Shown here: piece after piece, positions 33,275-41,819 of the stretch
How the letters are laid out: every line of letters begins with the position of its first letter
Numbering within the stretch: the stretch's first letter is position 1
Origin: Candidatus Pollutiaquabacter sp.
GTDB taxonomy: Bacteria; Bacteroidota; Bacteroidia; AKYH767-A; 2013-40CM-41-45
DNA length: 64,000 bases
Direction of reading: 5' to 3'
NCBI GenBank assembly: GCA_947465495.1
Contig: CANIAS010000006.1
Span: 1-64,000 of the forward strand
Translations under genes and position numbers: made by a program
The notes under the pieces: generated by a model
What the model saw: the letters and a program-made list of their open reading frames with translations, nothing else
Told to the model about the DNA's origin: nothing
The model's database searches: none

Positions 33275-34672
33275 ATGGCTTTGAGTAAGCTCGTTTTACT
33301 CTTCCAATCGCTTAGTTTGAAGGAGATGGCAGTGTATCTGCCAACGTCGGATAAAGAGGTTAAAAAGTTATTTGACTACCTCCAAAATCTCCGTCAATCG
33401 ACTGATTTAGAGAGGTATAGTCGAAAAGATGCGTACATAGCGACGTATGGAGTGGCGCCTTATAACGATCAGCGTATGCGGTTGTTGGAGTCGCGTTTAG
33501 TGGCTCAACTGGAGGAAGTGATGTTGAATCAACAGTTACAAGAAACCCCGCTGGTTCAGTCTTCGCTGCGAGTACAGGCATATCATCGGCGCAATCTTTC
33601 TAAGTCGTATCGTTTTGCCTATGCCTTTTTTAATAAGCAGTTAGAAGCAGATGTTCAGCTCGATCGTCATTACTATAAATACCGGTTGGCTCATCAGCAC
33701 CTGGATTATCAAAGTAAGCATGCTGCCGACCGGCAATCTTTGCCGTTTGATCAGGTAGTTGATGCTCTGGATAGTTGGTTTATAGCTGCCAAGCTTAAGC
33801 ACGCGTGTGAAATCATCAATGCGCGAAATGTGATGGAAGTAAAGGCGACCTTGCGGATGATAGATCAGGTAAGAGAATGGGCTGATCAAGAGCCTTTTGC
33901 AACGGATCCTGCGGTGATGGTTTATCGTTGGGTTTATGATTCCCTCACAAAGCCGGAAGACGAAATGCCATTTGAACAACTTAGTACTTTCATGCGATTG
34001 AATGGCCACCGATTTCCGCTCCAGGATCAACGCGAAATCTACCAGTACTTGAAGAACTATTGCATCAAAAAATTAAACACAGGACTCACGACGTTTACTC
34101 GTAAACTCTTTGATATCTACCGTATGACGTTGGATAATGAAACGTTGCTAAAAGAGGAGTACATGTCTCCCTTCGAGTTCAAGAACATTGTTACCATAGG
34201 ATTGCGCTTGGGAGAACACGACTGGGTGTCAGCGTTTATCCCAAGTCATTTGAAATACCTGGATCCTGTTCAACAGAAAAATGCCGAAGTGTACAATTCC
34301 GGTAACCTCTATTTCTTTAGAAAGGAATATAAATCCACGCTTCGGTTATTTCAGCAAGTTGAGTTTACTGACGTTTTCTATGCCTTGGATGTTCGTTCCA
34401 TTATTTTGAAAACCTATTTTGAGCAAGGGGAGGAGGAATTGTTTAACTATCAGGCAGCGGCATTTCGGACCTATCTATCTCGAAACAAGGAAATTTCAGA
34501 ATACCAGCGAACCATTTACCGTAATTTCATCCGGTTTGCGGCGCAACTGGTGAAGTCGGATGGAGATCCGGCTACGTTGGCAAAAATCATTGCTGACATG
34601 GATTCTGTCAAGCAAATCGCCGATTTGCGCTGGCTACGGGAGAAGGCAGATAAATGGCTTCAGGCTGGTTAA
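33275..34672 (+). CDS. Uncharacterised, mostly helical protein
   Basis: I do not recognise this 465-residue protein. It has no signal peptide, membrane segment or cysteine cluster and should be cytoplasmic. It is rich in Leu, Gln, Arg and aromatic residues, in a helical-repeat pattern (KLFDYLQNLRQSTDLERY, YRWVYDSLTKPEDEMPFEQLSTF, YNSGNLYFFRKEYKSTLRLFQQVEF). The last pattern resembles a TPR-like hairpin. It may be a helical scaffold protein. It lies upstream of hemA with 170 bp between, so no operon link is evident. Codon use resembles its neighbours. Confidence 0.75.
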   Translation: MALSKLVLLFQSLSLKEMAVYLPTSDKEVKKLFDYLQNLRQSTDLERYSRKDAYIATYGVAPYNDQRMRLLESRLVAQLEEVMLNQQLQETPLVQSSLRVQAYHRRNLSKSYRFAYAFFNKQLEADVQLDRHYYKYRLAHQHLDYQSKHAADRQSLPFDQVVDALDSWFIAAKLKHACEIINARNVMEVKATLRMIDQVREWADQEPFATDPAVMVYRWVYDSLTKPEDEMPFEQLSTFMRLNGHRFPLQDQREIYQYLKNYCIKKLNTGLTTFTRKLFDIYRMTLDNETLLKEEYMSPFEFKNIVTIGLRLGEHDWVSAFIPSHLKYLDPVQQKNAEVYNSGNLYFFRKEYKSTLRLFQQVEFTDVFYALDVRSIILKTYFEQGEEELFNYQAAAFRTYLSRNKEISEYQRTIYRNFIRFAAQLVKSDGDPATLAKIIADMDSVKQIADLRWLREKADKWLQAG

Positions 34673-34842
34673 TTCAGCATGGGGTTAACCAAGTTTTTGC
34701 GAAGCTGACAAATGTCATATTGCCATCCATTAATTATATGTACAATTACTCGAAATCATTCTAAAAACGAACATTCGTGACAAATACGTGACAGTCGTCC
34801 GTGTTCAATTTAGACCTTTGCTGCCGCTAATTCTGCGTTATT

Positions 34843-36084
34843 TTGTTGCCTCTACGCGTCATCGCCTTTACTCATAAAAGTACTCCACTGACGGAGTTGA
34901 ACCGCTTTTTTTTGGCGGAAGAGGTTCGCTCTGAACGACTTGCAACGCTACGCGAATCCTTGGGGCTTGATGAATTGCTGTACATCCCGACTTGTAACCG
35001 AATTGAGTTTGTTTTTACGACAGCTGTTACCTGTGACGAGGATTTTTTACATCGTTTCTTTACCGTGTTTCAACCTTCTTGGCAATTGGAAGACTTGCAT
35101 TTTGCAACTCGTCATGCCTTGGTTTTTGAAGGAACCAATGCGTTGGATCACTTATTCCGTGTCGCCTCCTCGTTGGATTCATTGGTTGTCGGCGAACGTG
35201 AAATCATCACGCAGGTGCGTAAATCCTACGATGAAGCAAAAGCTGCCGGTCATACGGGTGATGTGATTCGTTTGGTTGTGCAAGCTACCATCCACACTGC
35301 AAAACGAGTGTATACCGATACAAAAATCGCAGCGAATCCGGTTTCTATTGTTTCGCTCGCTGAGCGTAAACTACGTGCACTGCACTTGCCAAAACACGCA
35401 CGTGTTTTGATCATTGGTGCCGGTGAAACCAATACCAATCTATGTAAATACCTGGTAAAGCAGGGATATACTGACTTTACCATTTTCAATCGCACCCTGC
35501 AGAATGCCGAATTATTGGCTACTATGTTGCGTTCGGAAAATGTAAAATCTGCAGCCTATCCTCTGGACGCTTTGTTGGACTATCGCCGTGGATTTGATCT
35601 GCTAGTTACCTGCACCGGTGCTGCTGAGCCCGTGGTTACTTCGTCGAGCTTTGAGGCGCTATTAATGGGTGAAGGAGATCGCAAGGTGTTGGTCGATTTA
35701 GCCATGCCTGCCGACATTCATTCAGACGTTCTTGAAAAATTCAATAACGAGTATATCGGCATCGAAGAATTGCGTTCCATTGCTGAGAAAAATCTTTTCG
35801 AACGCCAGGCCGAACTGACAAGCGCTGAGAGAATCATTGAAGAGCAAATCACGTTTTTTGCAAAAACATATCAGACACGTTCCTTGGAATTGCGCATGCG
35901 TGAAGTTCCTGAAAAGGTGCGTGAAATTAGGGATCGAGCACTTAATGATGTTTTTGCCAGGGATATTGAATCCCTCGATGATCGCTCTAAGGAAGTATTG
36001 GAGAAGGTTATTAGTTACATGGAGAAAAAGTACATTAGCGTGCCAATGGTGATGGCTAAGGAAATTCTCCTGGACAAACGTTGA
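34843..36084 (+). CDS. hemA: Glutamyl-tRNA reductase, probable TTG start
   Basis: HemA reduces glutamyl-tRNA to glutamate-1-semialdehyde, the first committed step of C5-pathway haem synthesis. At 413 residues it is of family length. The start LPLRVIAFTHKSTPLTELNRFF aligns with the known N-terminus (normally LxxGxNHKTAPV). CNRIEFVF contains the catalytic Cys (about 51). GEREIITQVRKSY and GAGETNTNLCKYL (the NADPH-binding glycine motif, about 190) follow, then the dimerisation helices. A stop (34828-34830) lies just upstream and no ATG is available in frame, so initiation must use TTG at 34843 or 34846, or ATT at 34840. It precedes hemCD by 23 bp. Confidence 0.95.
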   Translation: MLPLRVIAFTHKSTPLTELNRFFLAEEVRSERLATLRESLGLDELLYIPTCNRIEFVFTTAVTCDEDFLHRFFTVFQPSWQLEDLHFATRHALVFEGTNALDHLFRVASSLDSLVVGEREIITQVRKSYDEAKAAGHTGDVIRLVVQATIHTAKRVYTDTKIAANPVSIVSLAERKLRALHLPKHARVLIIGAGETNTNLCKYLVKQGYTDFTIFNRTLQNAELLATMLRSENVKSAAYPLDALLDYRRGFDLLVTCTGAAEPVVTSSSFEALLMGEGDRKVLVDLAMPADIHSDVLEKFNNEYIGIEELRSIAEKNLFERQAELTSAERIIEEQITFFAKTYQTRSLELRMREVPEKVREIRDRALNDVFARDIESLDDRSKEVLEKVISYMEKKYISVPMVMAKEILLDKR

Positions 36085-36107
36085 GCATTCAAGCATTTTT
36101 GGTCACC

Positions 36108-37688
36108 ATGAATAAAGTTCGAATCGCCACCCGCGGGAGTGAACTTGCCTTATGGCAAGCACGATACGTGCAACAATTGCTTCAAGATATAGGCGTAGAA
36201 AGTGAGCTGAATATTATCAAGACGCAAGGGGATCGAATTCAAGATCTTTCCTTTGATAAACTGGAAGGCAAAGGTTTTTTTACCAAAGAAATAGAAGAAG
36301 CGTTGCTTCAGGGAACGGCCGACCTTGCTGTGCATTCACACAAAGATTTGCCCACCGAACAACCCGATGGACTTGTGATCGCAGCAGTTTCCGACCGAGA
36401 GGATCCTTCTGAATTGTTGTTGATCCGTAAGGAGGCCTTTGACCGGAAGTGTAAATTTCATGTCAAGCAACAAGCAGTGGTTGGCACATCATCGGCTCGT
36501 CGAAAATCACAACTGCTTTCCTTTCGACCGGATGTCATTTTGCAAGACTTGCGTGGAAACGTACCCACGCGTATTAATAAGTTGCGCGAAGGACAATACG
36601 ATGCAATCCTGTTGGCCGCCGCCGGTGTAGAGCGACTTGAGTTGGACCTGTCGGATTTTATGGTTGAGAAGCTTGATCCACGTGAGTTCATTCCCGCGCC
36701 TGCACAAGGTGTCCTCGCCTTGCAAGTGCGTGCATCAGATGTCGAGTTAGTAAAGGTTGTTTCAAAACTCACTAACCATGAAGTAGCAAACATCATCGGC
36801 CTTGAACGGAAAGTGCTGAATTTGTTTCAGGGGGGCTGTCAAATGCCGGTAGGAGTTTATGCTGAATACGACGACGAGCGGGATGTGTATATCTTACGTG
36901 CATCACGCGCAATTACTTGGGAAGATCGTCCCGTAGCAGTATGTCTGGAGTCAGATAATATTGACACGTTACCCTACCATGCGGTGGAGCGAATAAAGAA
37001 TATTCGTCCTGGCGCCGTGTTTATTACACGAGAAGTAAGTATGAATAGTCATTTCCGTCTCGTGCTAGAAGGGAACGGTTTTTCGGTGAGTGGAACTCCG
37101 CTGATTGAAACTCGTATTATTCCGTTTCGCAATTTGCCCGACCATACTTGGATTTTTTTCGCTAGTAAAAATGCTGTCAAGTATTTTTTTAGGCAACAAC
37201 CTGATGTGAGTGGAAAGAAATTCGGATGTATTGGTAAGTCAACAGCTGATGAGTTGCGTGCCAATGGTTACCGTGCTGAATTTATTGGCTCGCAAGCTGA
37301 TACGCGATTAATTGGAAAGCAATTTGCAGCGCGAGTAGGCAGCGAACGGGTGCTGTTTCCCCAAGCAAAGGGAAGTATGCGTTCGGTTCAATTGCAATTC
37401 GTTAAAAAAGACCAAGCCATCGACTTACCAGTTTACGAAACGCTGGAGCTGGGAGTAGATCAGATTCCAGCTGCCGATATTATGGTGTTTACGTCTCCGT
37501 CAAATGTGGAAGCGTTTTTCGCTAAACATTCAGTTAGCAAACAGCAAGCTATTGTCGCAATGGGTGACGCTACAGCAGCGACCTTGCGAAAATATAACAT
37601 TCATCATCCGGGCATGCCGGACACGTTCGATGAAGCCGGATTGGCGCGAGCGGTTTTCGGTGTTTCTGCCAGGGTCGTACGATTGTAA
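36108..37688 (+). CDS. hemCD: Fused hydroxymethylbilane synthase / uroporphyrinogen-III synthase
   Basis: One protein of about 526 residues joins HemC (about 1-300) and HemD (about 305-526). The HemC part begins KVRIATRGSELALWQARYV, has FFTKEIEEALL, the AVHSHKDLPTE substrate loop, VVGTSSARRKSQL and LRGNVPTRINKL, and carries the dipyrromethane-cofactor Cys in GGCQMPVG (about 233-240). The HemD part is weakly conserved, as usual: VFITREV at its start, IFFASKNAVKYFF, FGCIGKSTADELRANG, VYETLE and MVFTSPSNVEAFF. The enzymes act in sequence on an unstable linear tetrapyrrole, so fusion may channel it. The ATG at 36108 is chosen over the overlapping TTG at 36081. It lies between hemA and hemB. Confidence 0.94.
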   Translation: MNKVRIATRGSELALWQARYVQQLLQDIGVESELNIIKTQGDRIQDLSFDKLEGKGFFTKEIEEALLQGTADLAVHSHKDLPTEQPDGLVIAAVSDREDPSELLLIRKEAFDRKCKFHVKQQAVVGTSSARRKSQLLSFRPDVILQDLRGNVPTRINKLREGQYDAILLAAAGVERLELDLSDFMVEKLDPREFIPAPAQGVLALQVRASDVELVKVVSKLTNHEVANIIGLERKVLNLFQGGCQMPVGVYAEYDDERDVYILRASRAITWEDRPVAVCLESDNIDTLPYHAVERIKNIRPGAVFITREVSMNSHFRLVLEGNGFSVSGTPLIETRIIPFRNLPDHTWIFFASKNAVKYFFRQQPDVSGKKFGCIGKSTADELRANGYRAEFIGSQADTRLIGKQFAARVGSERVLFPQAKGSMRSVQLQFVKKDQAIDLPVYETLELGVDQIPAADIMVFTSPSNVEAFFAKHSVSKQQAIVAMGDATAATLRKYNIHHPGMPDTFDEAGLARAVFGVSARVVRL

Positions 37689-37731
37689 GTTTTAAAGGCC
37701 CGACTATCATTACTTCAAAATCACGTTACAC

Positions 37732-38700
37732 ATGAATATTCGTCCACGTCGACTTCGCAAGCAACCAATCATCCGCGAGATGGTAGCCGAGACGCGCCTT
37801 TCCAAAGACATGTTCATCTATCCATACTTTGTAACAAAAGGCTCGGGCCTCATTCAGTCAATTGAAGCAATGCCAGGCATTCACCGATTCAGTGTTGATA
37901 CCTTGATAAAAGATGTAGAGCAAGGCCTGAAAGTGGGAGTCAACAAGGTGCTATTGTTTGGTGTTGGCGAAGAAAAGTCAGAAGATGCAAGTTCGGCCCA
38001 TCATGATCATTCGGTTGTAGCGGAGGCTGTTCGTCAACTCAAGAAGCAATTCGGCAGCGACTTGTATGTCATCACCGACGTTTGCTTATGTGCGTACACC
38101 ACGCATGGACATTGTGGAGTTATTGAAAACGATTATGTGCAAAACGATCCGTCCGTTGACATTTTGGCAAAAATGGCGTTGACCCACGCTCGGGCTGGCG
38201 CTGATATGGTCGCTCCGAGCGATATGATGGATGGTCGAATAGCTGGTCTGCGAAGTTATTTGGATGACAACGGATACCAAGACACGCCAATCATGTCGTA
38301 TGCCGTTAAATTCGCTTCAGCCTATTATGGCCCTTTTCGTGAGGCTGCTGATTCTGCGCCTGGTAAAGGTGACCGGAAATCCTACCAAATGGACTTTCGA
38401 AATGGCCGGGAAGCCATACGGGAAGCGGCTTTGGATGAAATGGAAGGAGCTGATATAGTGATGGTTAAGCCTGCATTGGCGTATTTGGACATTATCCGTG
38501 ACGTACGGCAGCAAACGGAATTGCCGGTAGCCTGCTACAATGTTTCGGCGGAATATACCATGGTGAAATTGGCGGCTTCGGCTGGACTCATTGATGGTCA
38601 GCGAATCATCATGGAAAACATGCATGCTTTCGCCCGAGCGGGTGCAGACATTGTTATCACCTACCACGCCCGGGAGATTCTGGAACAGCAGTGGCTTTAA
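37732..38700 (+). CDS. hemB: Porphobilinogen synthase (delta-aminolevulinate dehydratase)
   Basis: HemB joins two 5-aminolevulinate molecules into porphobilinogen. The 322 residues are family length. The zinc-type cysteine cluster is intact (DVCLCAYTTHGHCGVI, about 118-133). Both Schiff-base lysines are visible: SYAVKFASAYYGPFR (about 194-208) and MVKPALAYLDII (about 245-256). It follows hemCD by 43 bp. With hemA and hemCD this gives glutamyl-tRNA to uroporphyrinogen III except HemL, which is not in the window. Confidence 0.96.
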   Translation: MNIRPRRLRKQPIIREMVAETRLSKDMFIYPYFVTKGSGLIQSIEAMPGIHRFSVDTLIKDVEQGLKVGVNKVLLFGVGEEKSEDASSAHHDHSVVAEAVRQLKKQFGSDLYVITDVCLCAYTTHGHCGVIENDYVQNDPSVDILAKMALTHARAGADMVAPSDMMDGRIAGLRSYLDDNGYQDTPIMSYAVKFASAYYGPFREAADSAPGKGDRKSYQMDFRNGREAIREAALDEMEGADIVMVKPALAYLDIIRDVRQQTELPVACYNVSAEYTMVKLAASAGLIDGQRIIMENMHAFARAGADIVITYHAREILEQQWL

Positions 38701-38767
38701 CTCGATTTTTTTCGGATTGAAATCCGGGAAACCAAGGGAATCGATTTTAGCGTGATATCCTATCTAT

Positions 38768-38802
38768 TTTCATGGCAGAAAGCCATGAAATCCCTATCTT
38801 TG
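38768..38802 (+). promoter_or_regulatory. kor promoter with a 9-bp palindrome (operator candidate)
   Basis: TTTCATGGC-agaaa-GCCATGAAA (38768-38790) is a perfect 9-bp inverted repeat. Four bases later TATCTTTG (38795-38802) matches the -7 box. The dyad therefore covers the -33/spacer region, where a dimeric regulator would block or aid RNA polymerase. The predicted leader to the korA ATG at 38829 is about 20 nt. Confidence 0.6.
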
Positions 38803-38828
38803 CGCTCCAATTAAGAGCCCTATTTATC

Positions 38829-40667
38829 ATGGCACAACAGCAAGAAGTGATTGATAATGTGATTATCAAATTCGCCGGTGACTCCGGTGATGGAATGCAG
38901 CTGACCGGTACGCAGTTTACCAATACGGCAGCTATGCTTGGAAATGACTTGAGTACATTTCCTGATTTCCCTGCAGAGATTCGCGCCCCACAAGGCACGC
39001 TGGCCGGTGTATCCGGATTCCAGTTGCACTTTGGTAGCGTTGAGATTTTTACACCAGGTGATTTTTGCGATGTGTTAGTCGCCATGAATGCTGCGGCATT
39101 GAAAGCAAACCTTCGTAACATTCGAAAAGGTGGCACCATCATCGTCAACATCGATGGTTTTGATGCCAAAAACCTTCGACTGGCCGGTTATGGTGATGTA
39201 AATCCATTGGAAAATGGATCGGTCGATAATTTCAATGTGGTGAAAATGGATGTCACTAAAATGACACGCGCTGCATTGGATGGAAGTGGTTTGGGAGTCA
39301 AAGAAATCGATCGTGCGAAGAACATGTTCGTACTCGGATATCTCTACTGGATGTACAATCGTTCGATGGATCACACCATCAAATTCATTCAGGAGAAATT
39401 TGACAAGAAACCGGATATCCGCGATGCTAATTTGAAAGTGCTTAGTGCAGGATATAATTTCGGAGAAACCCGCGAAGAAGCTACCTCACGTTTTTCCATT
39501 GGTCCTGCCAAGATTGCTCCTGGAACTTATCGCAACATGATGGGTAATCAGGCGGTGGCAATCGGATTGATTGCAGCTGCACAAAAGGCAGGCCTTCAAT
39601 TGTTCTATGGAACGTATCCTATTACGCCCGCTTCCGATATTCTTCACGAACTTTCACGTCACAAGAATTTTAACGTTAAGACGTTCCAAGCAGAAGATGA
39701 AATCGCTGGAATTTGCTCCGCCATTGGCGCTGCATTCGGTGGTGCATTAGCTGTAACTGGATCTTCAGGTCCCGGTATCGCACTCAAAACGGAAGCCATG
39801 GGTCTTGCACTGATGCTTGAACTTCCGCTGGTAATCGTGAACGTTCAACGCGGAGGTCCTTCTACTGGTCTCCCTACTAAAACAGAACAAAGCGATTTAT
39901 TGCAGGCCGTTTATGGTCGTAACGGAGAATCTCCAATTCCTGTTATCGCTGCCGCTACTCCTTCTGATTGTTTTTACATGGCTTATGAAGCTTGCCGTTT
40001 GGCCATCGACTTTATGACTCCGGTAATGCTCTTGACGGATGGTTATATCGCCAATGGTGCTGAGCCGTGGATGTTCCCGAAAGCAGCAGACCTTCCTGAG
40101 ATCAAAGTAAATTTTGCCAAGTATGTCGAAGGGGAGAAATTCCTTCCGTACAAACGCAATGAAAAATTATCTCGTCCGTGGGCGATTCCTGGCACCAAAG
40201 GCCTTGAACACCGCATTGGTGGTATCGAAAAACAACACGAGACCGGCAACATTAGTTACGAAGCAGCCAACCATGAATTCATGGTGGCCATGCGTGAAGA
40301 CAAGGTTGAAAAGATCGCTGATTATATTCCTGAAATCAAGCCGGAAGTTGGTACCGATAAGGGCAAGCTCTTGGTACTTGGTTGGGGATCTACCTACGGT
40401 GCTATCAAGAGTGCAGTCCTGCAAGCGCGTGAAAAAGGCATTGACGTAACATTCGCGCACATTCGTTACATCCGTCCGTTCCCTAAAAATCTGGGTGAGT
40501 TCCTGAAGAATTACGATCAGGTACTTATTCCTGAAATGAACCGTGGACAGTTAATCAAGATGATTCGTGATAAATACCTGATCCCGGCCATCGCACTCAA
40601 CAAAGTTCAAGGTCTTCCATTCAGTGCTGAAGAAATTCTTTCACGCATCGAATCGTTGTCCAAATAA
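38829..40667 (+). CDS. korA: 2-oxoacid:ferredoxin oxidoreductase alpha subunit (gamma-alpha fusion), probably 2-oxoglutarate-specific
   Basis: With KorB this enzyme converts a 2-oxoacid and CoA to acyl-CoA and CO2 while reducing ferredoxin, replacing 2-oxoglutarate dehydrogenase in many Bacteroidota. The protein of about 612 residues carries the gamma domain first (about 1-190, NVIIKFAGDSGDGMQLTG). The alpha pyrimidine-binding domain follows (about 205-430, with GTYPITPASDILHELS, EDEIAGICSAIGAAFGGALA and TGSSGPGIALKTEAMGLAL quoted in part). The C-terminal domain contains LLVLGWGSTYGAIK and IRYIRPFPK. The ORF track start at 38772 lies upstream of the predicted promoter box, so I use the ATG at 38829. 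The 2-oxoglutarate assignment rests on family resemblance, not on a diagnostic residue. Confidence 0.92.
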   Translation: MAQQQEVIDNVIIKFAGDSGDGMQLTGTQFTNTAAMLGNDLSTFPDFPAEIRAPQGTLAGVSGFQLHFGSVEIFTPGDFCDVLVAMNAAALKANLRNIRKGGTIIVNIDGFDAKNLRLAGYGDVNPLENGSVDNFNVVKMDVTKMTRAALDGSGLGVKEIDRAKNMFVLGYLYWMYNRSMDHTIKFIQEKFDKKPDIRDANLKVLSAGYNFGETREEATSRFSIGPAKIAPGTYRNMMGNQAVAIGLIAAAQKAGLQLFYGTYPITPASDILHELSRHKNFNVKTFQAEDEIAGICSAIGAAFGGALAVTGSSGPGIALKTEAMGLALMLELPLVIVNVQRGGPSTGLPTKTEQSDLLQAVYGRNGESPIPVIAAATPSDCFYMAYEACRLAIDFMTPVMLLTDGYIANGAEPWMFPKAADLPEIKVNFAKYVEGEKFLPYKRNEKLSRPWAIPGTKGLEHRIGGIEKQHETGNISYEAANHEFMVAMREDKVEKIADYIPEIKPEVGTDKGKLLVLGWGSTYGAIKSAVLQAREKGIDVTFAHIRYIRPFPKNLGEFLKNYDQVLIPEMNRGQLIKMIRDKYLIPAIALNKVQGLPFSAEEILSRIESLSK

Positions 40668-40706
40668 TTATTCTCCGATCCATTTCACACTCCATTGATC
40701 CATACT

Positions 40707-41741
40707 ATGGAAAATACTACTGCTGAAAAATTCACCGCCAAAGAACTTGTAACTGACCAGGAAGTCCGTTGGTGCCCTGGTTGTGGTGACTATTCAATCC
40801 TCAAGCAAGCTCAAACTGTTATTCCAGAACTCGGCATTGCCCGTGAAAACATCGTGTTCATCTCCGGTATCGGATGTTCTTCCCGTTTTCCATATTACAT
40901 GGAAACATTCGGAATGCACTCTATCCATGGACGCGCAACTGCCATCGCTAGTGGATTGAAAGCAACTCGTCCGGAACTCAGTATCTGGTTGGTGACAGGT
41001 GACGGCGATGGACTCTCCATCGGCGGCAATCACACGATTCACTTGTTGCGCCGCAATTTCAATTTGAACGTACTCTTGTTCAACAATGAAATTTATGGTC
41101 TGACGAAAGGCCAATATTCACCGACCTCTGAAGAAGGTAAAGTCACAAAATCTACTCCGATGGGTTCGGTAGATCATCCGTTCAATCCAATTGCCTTGTG
41201 CCTTGGAGCAGATGCTACTTTCGTTGCCCGTTCTATGGATCGTGATCCGAAACACTTGCAAGCGATTCTCAAACGCGCTAATGACCATAAAGGTGCTTCC
41301 TTCGTGGAAATTTACCAGAACTGTAACGTCTTCAACGATGGCGCTTTCGAAGTCTTTACCGAAAAATCCAGCAAGAAAAAAGAAACCTTGTTTATGGAAT
41401 CTGGTAAGCCACTCGTGTTTGGAGATAACAATGAACTTGGTATAAAACTCGATGGATTCACCCCGGTTGTTGTTAACCTCACGGAAGGCGCTTCTGAGAA
41501 TGACCTCTGGATTCACGATGATCGTGACCGTGTTAAAGCTGGTATTCTGGCTCGCTTCTTTGATAATCCACGTGCAATGAGCGAACATCATCTACCACGT
41601 CCATTCGGTGTCTTCTATGTGGAAGATCGTCCAGTGTACGAAGAAAAAATGATTGCGCAGTTGGAGAGCATGACAGCGAAGCGTGGTGCCGGCGATCTGG
41701 ACGCGTTGCTCCGTGGTCGTGAGACGTGGACGATTAGCTAA
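40707..41741 (+). CDS. korB: 2-oxoacid:ferredoxin oxidoreductase beta subunit
   Basis: The TPP-binding subunit partners KorA. In about 344 residues it has VRWCPGCGDYSIL (about 22-34), the GIGCSSRFPYYM stretch, the TPP/Mg motif GDGDGLSIGGNH...NLNVLLFNNEIYGLTKGQ (about 92-135), and SFVEIYQNCNVFNDGAF (substrate/cluster region). Cysteines at WCPGC, GIGC and the later QNC are those that bind the single 4Fe-4S cluster. It follows korA by 39 bp and ends with a terminator shared with nadE. The track start is a TTG four codons upstream. Confidence 0.94.
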   Translation: MENTTAEKFTAKELVTDQEVRWCPGCGDYSILKQAQTVIPELGIARENIVFISGIGCSSRFPYYMETFGMHSIHGRATAIASGLKATRPELSIWLVTGDGDGLSIGGNHTIHLLRRNFNLNVLLFNNEIYGLTKGQYSPTSEEGKVTKSTPMGSVDHPFNPIALCLGADATFVARSMDRDPKHLQAILKRANDHKGASFVEIYQNCNVFNDGAFEVFTEKSSKKKETLFMESGKPLVFGDNNELGIKLDGFTPVVVNLTEGASENDLWIHDDRDRVKAGILARFFDNPRAMSEHHLPRPFGVFYVEDRPVYEEKMIAQLESMTAKRGAGDLDALLRGRETWTIS

Positions 41742-41785
41742 ATTTGTACCATCAACGCTGCAGTAAACAGTACTAAAAATTATAG

Positions 41786-41819
41786 ACGGATCGAGCGAAA
41801 GCTTGGTCCGTTTTTTTTA
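41786..41819 (+). terminator. Terminator of korAB, abutting the nadE stop
   Basis: ACGGATCgAGC-gaaa-GCTtGGTCCGT is a long stem with one wobble and a GAAA tetraloop, followed by eight T. The T-run touches the stop codon of the convergent nadE gene. Confidence 0.85.

Noticed and set aside
38713-38726. Small hairpin CGGATT-ga-AATCCG after hemB as a terminator
   Set aside because: The loop is only 2 nt and the T-run precedes rather than follows the stem on the plus strand.
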